From the NCBI GenBank assembly GCA_035582835.1, contig JAYKAV010002497.1:896578-960577 (forward strand): a DNA stretch of 64,000 bases. Direction: 5' to 3'. Origin of the DNA: Phoebastria nigripes. Its lineage: Eukaryota > Chordata > Aves > Procellariiformes > Diomedeidae. Under the pieces are notes generated by a model that was not told where the DNA came from, searched no databases, and saw nothing but the letters and a program-made list of their open reading frames with translations. The position numbers were made by a program, and so were the translations under genes. How positions within the stretch are numbered: the first letter of the stretch is position 1; each line of letters opens with the position of its first letter. Shown in pieces: positions 51,701 through 64,000 of this stretch.

Positions 51701-54700
51701 GATCAGATCTGAAATGTTCAAATTCCTTATTTTGAATCCTTGCTCACAAGAGCAATGAAGGAAAGCAATGACTGGACACATGTTGCAGGGAGTAGGAAAG
51801 TAAATGTGCCAAAGCTCCAGGCTATGCAGGTGACAATATGTGGGAGGAGGAGTAGAACCAGTGTTTTGGACAGTGCATAATGTTTTATTTCTTAGGAATG
51901 GGGGATTTTTTTTTTTCTTAGTGAAATAAAATTGTATACAAATAATACAAAAATAGGAAGACTTGTGTATATCCTATGCCAGAAAAAAAAGTACAAAACA
52001 GCACATCCAATTCACTTTGTGCAAGGATCAGAATCGATTCTAAGACACTTACTGTTTAAATTAATGTGTATAATTGATTTACCCTCTGTGTAATTTTAGC
52101 AAGATGCAATTGTACATAACACTAATGGTTTGTCATTCAAAATTGGATTTGGTAAGTCTGGTTCTCAGGTTTTCAGCTGATTCTTTATGATTGCACTTTC
52201 TGCATTCATAACTCTCTGAGCTTTTTAGGATTCACAAAAAGCTGAAAGGCTAAGCCCATCCAAAACCACCTCCCCTACAAAGCTTCAGTATGTTCGCAGT
52301 GGTTTTGTGAATAACTAGCTCAAAGCTTCTGATCAGTCTCGGGTTTTAGACATGAATCCAGCACTGCAAAAGTTGAAGTTAATGACATCTTAAATTATAT
52401 GGCAAAGGATTCTAAAGATCTCTTTTGATATCACCGCGCAAATGTGCTGAACATATCACTTACAGGTAATAAACAGTAATGCCAAAAGTGCATGCAGTGA
52501 GAAACAAGGCAGAAAAAAGGAAACAGCTCCTCTTTACTGAGGCACAGAGACTGAATGAACCAGAGCTTTAGAGAGCTGGAGACAGATCCAAGAGTGGACC
52601 TCTGTTCTCTGGAGCCTCAGAGGGGTTGACGGGAGGACTGTTCTTCCTCACTTGTGGACAGCAGTTTGTAAAAGGTCAGAAGTATCAACAGAAAACTACA
52701 AGAAGACTACCTCCTTTAAATTAAAACCCCCCAAAAGTCAGAGATTATTCCAATGAGGAGCTGGGTAATTTACAGTACTGCAGAGAGAGAGGGCACTAGA
52801 TTTGAGAGAAGACCAGTATATACACACAGGCAATGACATAAAAACACCTTGCAGCAACAGTCATTCTAGAACAATGCTTGTTCCAACAAAGTATATGAGA
52901 AAATACTTACAAGCCAAAAAGGACAGCATTTGAAGAGGTAAATAGTTGAATCAGAGGGATCAAGTAAAGACATGTTGCTGATGTTGCATCTTACTAGACA
53001 GGCACAATTTATTTTGAGTCTTCTCACCCTGTGGGGGATCCCTACTGAAATTCCAAGTATTGGAATGTTGTTTGTTGGTTGTTGTTTTTCTGGCAGTAAA
53101 GTCTTCATTCCAATACCTACTCTAAACTAGATTAACAGCTGTGAATTCCATTTGTGGAACAGAGGAACCCTGCCTAAATAGTTAAATAAGCTTCATGAGC
53201 CATGTCATTTTATAACAGGGCTTTATTCTGACCTTGCAGCAGTATAAATCAAATTATGTCCAGAACAACTAAACTTCATTGCATTTTTCCTGAAAACAAA
53301 CTAGAGAGGAATCAGTTCCACATTAGGCATGTTTGTTATTTAAAACAGAGCCACGATCAGTTTCAAACAACTCACCTCCTTTCACTAGGATACAGCACAT
53401 GTAACTAGGATGGGTTTGTGTGACAGAAGGATTGGTCAGGTGCCTATGAACAATCCTTATATGGCTGTCTTAAACATTAAATGACTATATATTGTCAGGA
53501 AGATACTTCATGTGGGAAGATGTATGATAGATCTGATGAGTGAATTCTACAACTCCCAAATCCCCCTCACCCTACCCCATCTCAGCAAGTCTTAACTATG
53601 ACTAAAAGTTCTATTAGTTCCAATAATGGAACCCTAAACACCCATTTGATAACTTATCCATGGTTATATTCTGCTTGTATTCTGTTTTGGTTAACTAAAT
53701 GGTTAATATGTAAGATTTCCCACCTTCAGTTTCAAATTCTTGCTGTTTTATCTGTTTACCAGTCCCCAGTCATTGTCATTTCCTTTCCTGCTTCAGCGTA
53801 AGCAGTAAATTACTATGCCAAAGAGCACAAGGCTCTGAATTACTGAAGCATCCTTCACTTGCTTAGCCAAATATTGAATTCTAATGCAACTAACGCTGTT
53901 TTCAGTTATCCAAGAAATTCTGCTGTTCTATAGTTAGAACATAGAATCGTCCTTGATTTTTTAAACAGATCACTTGCCCTTAGTTTCTGTCAAAAGACAG
54001 ATTCATTCTGGATAGTGTGAGCTAAAGCAATTCAGTCTCATTCAAATGCTTGAACAGCAGAGAAAAATTATAATGCAAAAACTTTCTCTGACTTTAGCAG
54101 CAAAATGATTAGAAAAGTAAAAATTTTAGGGAAGCAATTTTTGCATCTGAGCTGTCCCATTCTCAGTCTGCTTTGATTCATTGGGTGCAAAGACTTGGAA
54201 CATGAAACTTCAGCCTTTGTTTCAGCCTTTAAGTTTTTTCAGTTAACTTTTTTATAACTGTTTGACTGATATACTAAGCAAATACAATGTAGGCTAACTT
54301 TTCTGCTTAGTGTCAGATCCTGCCCTGTTCTTATGTTTACTGGTACATATTTCACATTGTAGATGTTTCCTCAGCTTCACTGTTTATTACTGATGGTGAA
54401 AAAGGGAGGCAGAATTATCTGGTGATGAATGAGACAAACTTCTGGAGATGGTTTTCAATTAATTGTTCTTTCAATAACGTCTTGCCTCTTTTGTGTACGG
54501 TAAATTTTTTCCACAGTAAAGTTTATGTGTATGAAACAAGGTTTTATACTTAGGGCAATACCTGAGATGCTCACTAAATTAATCACAACTAGAGATTACA
54601 TAATTTATCTTTAAAATTGAGGAAATTTCATTATGAGACTGGAGCCTCACTAAGAATGAAGATAGCAGGATCATATACTCAGTTCAGGAAATACCAAAGC

Positions 54701-57700
54701 CATAGTTATCCATTTAACTCTAAATTTCTGTCTTTGTACACTATACATCTGATATATGTTATCAATTAAAACCATTAACAAACTCTTCAAAGTAGTAGAA
54801 ACTTTATCACATGGCCCGATTCAAACTTCACATCATATGAGAAATAATGTAATACAATATTAATGTTCTAAACTTCTTTCTACACCATCTAATGTGCACC
54901 TTGTAACATTTGCAAAGAATAAAAGATGTTCCTGAATATGTAAACTTTCGTCTTACCTTTGTAGTTCAAACTGCCAAGTTTTTAACAACCCTAAATATTA
55001 AGTATGATTAAACTTGCAGAAACACATCTTTCACGAAATTGCCAAACAAATAGAGAAACTCTTATTTAACTTTTATCTAGGAGATAAAATTTGTGGGGAA
55101 AAGCTCCAGGAGAAGCATGATAGCATTATGGAGCTAAGTGAATGCAGATGTCTTGTCTGCATTTCTTAAGAGACCAGTTTCTGATGCAGCTTGCTCCATA
55201 CACGGTTTCATTAATGCTTAGAACGCATTGAGCATCAACTGTCTTCTTTGAAGTACCTGGCACTGTGATTAGTGATCTCTCCTGTGTCCACACATCTGTG
55301 TGGTCAACTATCCTAATCTTTGGTTTTGCAGAACAGAGAAATTGCATCTTTAACTAAACTAGCAGGGCTTCTGAGTTTCTTGAGATTCCAGTAGCAAATT
55401 TTCACTTCCCAACAGAAACAAAATCTTAAAGGAACTGATGGCACCAACTGCTATTGCCTATATCCCTTAAGAATACAGAATCACCTAAAAACATGTTGCA
55501 TACAAGAAAGCGACAGTTAAAGGTCAAAAAAAGGACAAACTGAAACTGCAAACGTTTATCCAGCTCAATTAACTCTCTGTTCCAGAAAGTTCAGCCAGGC
55601 TTCCAGGAGTGACCAACTATAAAAATGAAAAAATCCTAACTGAAATGAAGGAGGGGGCCTGTACTGTCACAGGAGTATCAATTCCTACTGTCAAGCCTTT
55701 GACTTACTTCTAAAGTAAGTATCACCAAAACTTTTTAGCCTTTACTCATCACAGACTGTATCGATTTGGAATTATTGTAGTTACTCTCTACCCTGACTGA
55801 CTCAAAGATGTGTTTTACAGAGGAAANGTGAACACAATTTCAGTGAATTATACACAAGATCTAACCTGTTCACTGTGCTAATATTATTTTTACTGATCTG
55901 TTAACTCTAGTTAGATGATACATTCTTCATTAAAAGAAAAAATGATCTATACCTATTGGATGAATTACTTCTAAGGTTATTTTTGCTAGTCTCCTGATGA
56001 TTGCTCTGCTATATAGATTAATGTTTAATGTATAATTTGCCTTATCCATGTTACTTTGTACTTCTCATACATTGAGCGACTTGGATAAAACTTGCCCCGT
56101 GGTCTGCTCAGTCCACAGTACAAATAACAATAACTGATTCACAATCTCTCCCATTACACAGGTTGTCTATTAATGATTAAGCCATTTGTGGCATGCAGTT
56201 TCACAAGCTATAGATCAGAAAAGGAAATACCAAGAATGATATTCAACCTTTGCTTTTATGGAGGTTTTCTTCATAACACCACTCAGGGAGTGGTCCAGTA
56301 TCTCTTCTATCACCTCCATGACCCTTTTCTCACAAGACTCTTTCTGGAGTTATTTTGTTGCTTAACAACTGCAAGTTTTGCCTGACATTACGGTTATCAG
56401 ATTTGGGCTGAAGTGGCTTCAGAAAGACAGCTTCTTCTACTGTTTTGCCTTTAAGAAAACTGAGGTCTCATGCAGAGAAAATAATAAGAAAATAGAAGAA
56501 AATAATAATAAAATAATAAGAAAATTTTAATAAGAAAACTGAACTATAAAGTATGATACATTGCTACAAGGCAAATAGAGAACCAGTGATCAGTGATCTT
56601 AACTGTACAGCTGCAGNTGGTATCTGTTGTTGGAGGCCATAAAGGGACATGGAGGATTTCTGAAAGTTTTTGTGGAGTTACATGCCTAAGGTCATTCTTA
56701 ACAAAACAGTCAGGGTTAGTGACTACCCCTTGGGTTTTTTTAGAAAAGGCAAGAAGACGCTGGTACTTTCTGCTCCAAGGCTGAGTAAGCATTTTGCACT
56801 AAACAGCCAACAGATAAAATGTTTAAGCAACCCTTGGAAGTAGGGTGAACTAGGTTCCACCCCAAATCAATTACCTGTTGTAGTGACTAGAATAATTTTT
56901 CTCTAATTTCTTCTTTCTGATCAACATTTTGAATTCTTCCCCATCACTCAATTGAGCAAAATAGGGTAGAGAATTTTGGCCTGTTACAAATAATGAAATA
57001 TTTAGGGTATTTGTCAGGAAATTAAGAGTTGTGTGTTAAATCTATTCAGCATTTCAAAAGCAGGACTAGGCAAGGGCCACATTTCCGTGTTTTCTGAATC
57101 TGATTTTTCAGCACAGTGGTTGTCCGACACATTTTGTAAGAACTCATTGCAGGTACATGCTAGACATCCTCAGAGCACAGGTGCTTCTTTCCGCCATGTA
57201 AAGGATGTTTTAGTCCTCCTTTAGATGGAGTTTAATGGTATTTAAGTACAGATAATGCTTAGATGGAAACAGTTCTGTATGCACACAAACCAGTACTTCA
57301 CTGACTCAAACACTGAGGACTTCAGACATTTTTAGTGCTTGAGCAGATGTTTTGAACATTGCTATCTTTGATAGTAATTTAGCCACCTAAGTCTAAGTCT
57401 TTCTTTGGGCTCCTAACTGTTCAGTGGATCCGGACCTCATTATCCTGATTAAGAGCCTTCCAACAGTCAAAAATGCATTATGACCTTGGGGCACTTTCCT
57501 ATACACAAATACACATTGCTTCTCCCTTCCATGAACTGTATTCTGCACTCTGTCATGCTTCTACCCTCTGTAACGAGGAGTACAGAAGGATTAGTTGAGG
57601 CACTTGCTAGCTAACCATTCTTTTTTTCTGATCTTCACAATCTTTCCCTTTCCTGCCATCACCAGAGCAAAAGCAAATTTGCATATCCTAGTGTTAGAGA

Positions 57701-59337
57701 ATAGTTTCGGTTTTAAATGGCACTATCTTTCTAAGAATGGAAACCTATTAATTCTTTTTTATGTGATTTCTCCTCTACAGTCCCTCCTGAGATAATTTTC
57801 TTTTGCTTATCAACATCTTCACTGTAGGATATTGCAGATGTCATGCTTTCAAACTAACAGGAAAGAACTTGGTATTCTCAAGTTTTTCCCCTGTTAATTG
57901 GTATTTATCAGTCGTAAGTTAGAAAATATTGTCTCTCTGGCAAGCAAAAAGAGTCCTCATAGGGCAGAGTCCTCAGTGTTTGCTTATGGATTGCAATAAG
58001 ATCTGTTCCAGTAGGCTAATTAACACATCTGCTCTAATAAATACACCCAGGAAGGAAGGAGCACAGGAAGAAGAACAAGAAAGAAAAGCTGCAATTTCTA
58101 AGCACTTGGCCATTCTTACACACGGGCAATAGTGCCTGACCCTGCAATCAGTGGATTTCCTTTGCTGTAAAATACTACTCAGTGAAGAGATTCTGAAAGT
58201 CTGAACCTAAATGTCTTTTTGACTAACAAATATCCCAGTATAATTGAGTAATGTTTCACTGAAGTTACTATTCATTCATTGATAAAATTGTTTTGTGCTC
58301 CTGATTAAAATTAGCATTCCTTTAATGTAAAGGCACGCTAAAAACTGTGTGCACATCTCGGCAAACCGAGAATAGCCACACAAAATGGTTAACAGATGTG
58401 GTCTGTGAAAGGCCTCAGATTATTAATATTCTTTTTTTTTTGTCTGTTGTTACAGTCTAATGCTTACCATGCATTTGCGATCATCCACTCCAGCTAAATC
58501 CTCCTCAAACTCCTTTCCTACATCAAATTCCATGATGTAGTTTCTAAAAGTGCTTAGCGTTTTAATGATCATATGATCCCCATTCTGAAGGATTTCTTTG
58601 TCAGGTTTTAGCAAGTTTGCTATTTTTCTTACAGCAACATTTACATCTGAAAAAGAAAAAGAATTATTTTAATCCAGAAAAGTGTACCACAAAAAGAAGC
58701 TTGTAGCTCTTGGGAGAACTAAAATGAACAAAGACAAATAAATGTCCAGATCTTTCAGGCCAGCTTTCTCATCAGAAAAAAGTCCATAACCTAATTCTTT
58801 TAACTTAAATAAGTTAATGTTTTGATTTTCTGATTATATGGAATCCTAAAAAATACCATTTGTATTTGACAGTTAATAAGGCCTTCAATATTTCTATAGA
58901 AATACTTGCACTTTACATCAAATGCAAGCACACAAAATTGCATTAAGTACATTATTGTCTCTATTACACATAAAAATTTTACTCTTTTTCAAACTATGGT
59001 TGGTTTTTTAAGTTTGAAATCTGCCACTTACCTCTTCAAGCTATGTAGTTTAACCTCTGTTAATGTAAGCTTCAAGATGGTAAAAAGTAGAGGCTGCTTA
59101 AGACAAAACAATTTTGCGTAAGGCAATTCTTAAAGTGCATTCCTGAAAAAAATGTTTCTTACAAAAATGATTTACGACTGTACAAGAAAAAATAGATTCA
59201 TATAAAGATGAAGACAGGTTGCATTTATTGATTATTTGTTAAAGAAACACAAAGGGAACCTTACCCAGTGCTTTCAGATACTCCTCAAAATTGTCATTGC
59301 TGACCATTTTCCAGTAACCATTGAAATCTGCAGGCAT
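42705..59337 (-). CDS. RBP1: RBP1, cellular retinol-binding protein I, complete (4 exons)
   Basis: Join on the minus strand: 59337-59265, 58646-58468, 46170-46069, 42758-42705. It encodes 135 residues, the human length. CRBP I is a cytosolic retinol chaperone of the lipid-binding protein family that delivers retinol to LRAT and retinol dehydrogenases. Diagnostic blocks are [63 protein letters not shown] and [14 protein letters not shown]. The retinol-site residues Lys41, Arg59, Trp107 and Gln109 (with Met) are all present. A Cys replaces the usual Glu at residue 123 ([13 protein letters not shown]). Introns are 0.6, 12.3 and 3.3 kb, at the same three positions and phases as in RBP2. The gene sits between NMNAT3 (1.6 kb upstream) and RBP2 (20 kb downstream), all in one direction. 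Confidence 0.97.
42759..46068 (-). other. RBP1: RBP1 intron 3
   Basis: 3.3 kb with GT/AG ends. Nothing beyond low-complexity DNA is seen; a 44,700-44,950 stretch is slightly richer in G and carries only short ORFs. Confidence 0.9.
46069..46170 (-). CDS. RBP1: RBP1 coding exon 3
   Basis: 102 bp, acceptor TTTTGTTAG and donor GTAAGA, residues 85-118. It reads [16 protein letters not shown] and then [16 protein letters not shown]. Gln in WTQW is the residue that hydrogen-bonds the retinol hydroxyl in CRBP I. Confidence 0.97.
52530..52625 (+). mobile_element. Possible MIR-type SINE fragment
   Basis: TTACTGAGGCACAGAGACTG resembles the MIR core (ACTGAGGCACAGAGAGGTTA) and is followed by AGAGAGCTGGAGACAGATCC in a plausible place. 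The match is short and old, so the call is tentative. Confidence 0.3.
56476..56539 (+). repeat. A-rich (AAT/AAG) low-complexity tract
   Basis: Imperfect AATAATAAGAAAATAGAAG-type repeat in RBP1 intron 2. Confidence 0.75.
58468..58646 (-). CDS. RBP1: RBP1 coding exon 2
   Basis: 179 bp, acceptor TTTTTCAG and donor GTAAGC, residues 25-84. It reads [19 protein letters not shown], then [17 protein letters not shown], and ends DDRKCM. Lys41 and Arg59 of the ligand pocket are present. The first intron is only about 620 bp. Confidence 0.97.
58647..59264 (-). other. RBP1: RBP1 intron 1
   Basis: 618 bp with GT/AG ends; AT-rich; nothing else seen. Confidence 0.9.
59265..59337 (-). CDS. RBP1: RBP1 coding exon 1
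   Basis: ATG at 59337-59335, 24 codons and one base of the split Asp codon; donor GTAAGG. It encodes the first strand and helix ([20 protein letters not shown]). The start context is GGGATGC with G at -3. The surroundings are AT-rich with almost no CpG, unlike the GC-rich promoter of mammalian RBP1. Confidence 0.97.
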
Positions 59338-59440
59338 CCCTACTTTAGGTAATTGTCAAAATCAAAGTCTCAGAACAGTGTGTTGATTCTGCACCACAGA
59401 GCTCACTGCCTTTCTTTGTGGTGAGTTTGAACTCTGGTTT

Positions 59441-59450
59441 CTTTTATCTC
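59441..59450 (-). promoter_or_regulatory. RBP1: Possible RBP1 TATA-like box
   Basis: The minus strand reads GAGATAAAAG, about 105 nt before the ATG, which would place initiation near 59,415. This is a weak match (GATAAAA). A partly palindromic GAGTTCAAACTCACC at 59420-59434 contains an AGTTCA nuclear-receptor half-site and could be a retinoid-responsive site, but the second half is poor. Confidence 0.25.
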
Positions 59451-60672
59451 TTTTTTAGACCATGTAGCTATGCAAGTCCTTCTAATCCGATTATTGTTGA
59501 AGTGTTGCCTTTAAATCCTTCCACAAGGCTGAACCTCTGAGATTTCTAATGACAGCAGGATGACTTGATTTAAACAGAATGAAACATTCACCTTCCATAT
59601 AACTTCTGTAAGGATACTGATTATCTGGAGATCCATTTTAACCATATTACTCTTCATTTTTCATGCCACTCAGAAAAAAACCTTTTAAACAGCTTTAGTT
59701 TAGGATATTAGCCAAAGCTATACAAGCGCTTATCTTGTGTGTTTTTTGAGGCGAATCCTTCTTCCTCGAATATTTTCCAGCTACTTTATGCTGCCTTCTT
59801 TTCAGAAAACGATCATACAGACTCTTTCAGTGAAAGCAATTTGTGTCTGGCATTACTTTAACTTGTTCCACAAGCTCCTTAATTCTAGAGAACTACCAGT
59901 GGAAGCTGTTTGCCCAACTGAGGGCTCAAAAAGGGCCAGTTAGGTGGAAACTTGTACTAAGCAGCAGTGGTTAACTGTATATTGATAAACGCTGCATCAC
60001 TACTGAATGTATGCTTTCAGTTAATTTAAGCAACGTTGAAACACAGAAGTAGCACTTTATAGAGATTCTATGTTCTTTGAAGGTGTCTTCCGTCAAAAAT
60101 GAGATATACTGAATCAACAGAATAGGCAACCAACATATAAGAGAATGGATTTTTCTGGCTAACATTAGGGCTCAAATACTGACACAGCCTCTTAGCTATT
60201 TTCATTTATTTTCCACTGTGTATTTTCAAATGGTACAGCTGAAGTTCCTCTTGGATATGTTATCTACTCCAGGGCTTTGGCAATTACTTACTCTTATAGA
60301 AGACTCTGGATCAGAGAAGCAAAGAAACCCACTTTACATCTGGGGATGAGGACTGTCTGTCATTTGTGAATCTGGAGGCTTAAAAGTGACATGAATGGTG
60401 CATGCATTCTTAAGTGCGTGCATGAAAGAAAGATTTATTTCCATCTCTTGTCCAAACTGCCAAAACACAAAAAATTATTCAGGGTCCTAGAAAGTCAAAG
60501 TTTAGCAGTAATATATATTTAAATATACATATATAAAGAAAAGTTATGGTTCATTTTATTTTGCTGCTTCAGAACAGTAATGCATCTTCATGCTAAAACT
60601 GTCTGTAGGATTACAGAATTACAATTCAGGAAAGTACTATGTTTGACCCTTAAGTATTACTGGAGATTAATA

Positions 60673-60701
60673 TTTATTGTTAAGATCTTATTTCTTTTAT
60701 T
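60673..60701 (-). terminator. NMNAT3: Candidate NMNAT3 poly(A) signals
   Basis: AATAAA hexamers on the minus strand at 60701-60696 and 60678-60673, about 220-240 nt past the stop codon. Further copies occur at lower coordinates (for example 60560-60555). If a distal one is used, the NMNAT3 3' UTR would come within about 1 kb of the RBP1 start. Confidence 0.4.
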
Positions 60702-60916
60702 TTCACAGGGAAGCTGTTCTTTATAGATTTTAAGCTATGCAGCTGAGCATCCCGATTTGCTTAAGCACTACCACACACAAAAACATGAATTTAAAACACC
60801 GCATGAATTCAAGAAATTTTGGACTGATGTACTTTCCCCTCATTAACAAGAAACAACTTCCTCAAGAACTTTACATGAAAAAACGCCAGGTCTGTCCACT
60901 TCACACACTACAGACA

Positions 60917-64000
<3,084 letters not shown>

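Larger units (their letters stand above)
46171..58467 (-). other. RBP1: RBP1 intron 2
   Basis: 12.3 kb with GT/AG ends, by far the longest intron in the window. It holds a MIR-like stretch, an (AAT/AAG)-rich stretch at 56476-56539 and Ns at 47520, 55827 and 56617. ORFs are short and unrecognised. Its length makes it the natural place to look for enhancers, but none can be identified by eye. Confidence 0.9.
59338..60916. other. RBP1-NMNAT3 spacer
   Basis: 1,579 bp between the NMNAT3 stop and the RBP1 start, both genes reading left. It must hold the NMNAT3 3' UTR, the RBP1 promoter and the RBP1 5' UTR. It is AT-rich and has no CpG island. A 68-codon plus-strand ORF at 59737-59943 is probably chance. 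Confidence 0.85.

Overview
The window is nuclear DNA from a vertebrate, most likely a bird. Three observations support this. Genes are split into small exons with GT/AG introns. The sequence is AT-rich and poor in repeats. The two clearest dispersed repeats are 3' ends of CR1 retrotransposons, the typical avian LINE. The order NMNAT3 - RBP1 - RBP2, all on the minus strand, matches the order I know from human 3q23, so this is the conserved cellular retinol-binding protein locus. The species cannot be fixed from sequence alone. Nine isolated single-base Ns mark uncertain draft bases; none lies in a coding exon.

Layout, left to right. 1-11,800: no coding exon recognised; downstream flank of RBP2 with a C-rich block, a tRNA-Lys-like relic, a worn CR1 fragment and a diverged repeat pair. 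11,801-22,760 (minus): complete RBP2 in four exons, with a TATA box and candidate poly(A) signals. 22,900-42,500: about 20 kb of intergenic DNA with no recognised exon, holding a 142-bp homopurine tract and a 39-bp T run. 42,705-59,337 (minus): complete RBP1 in four exons. 59,338-60,916: short spacer of 1.6 kb. 60,917-61,326 (minus): last coding exon of NMNAT3; its other coding exons are not recognised and should lie beyond the right edge. 61,327-64,000: NMNAT3 intron with a short GC-rich patch.

RBP1 and RBP2 are tandem paralogues of the intracellular lipid-binding protein family, with identical coding-exon sizes (73, 179, 102 and 54 bp) and 135 residues each. RBP2 (CRBP II) handles vitamin A in enterocytes; RBP1 (CRBP I) carries retinol for esterification and oxidation in many tissues. 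NMNAT3 makes NAD and is linked by position, not by pathway.

Most useful observations: RBP2 has His in place of the retinol-contacting Gln (residue 108 without Met); there is an HNF4/RXR-type DR1 element upstream of RBP2; and the RBP1-NMNAT3 spacing is very short. I found no previously undescribed system. Almost all open reading frames here are chance ORFs in non-coding DNA.
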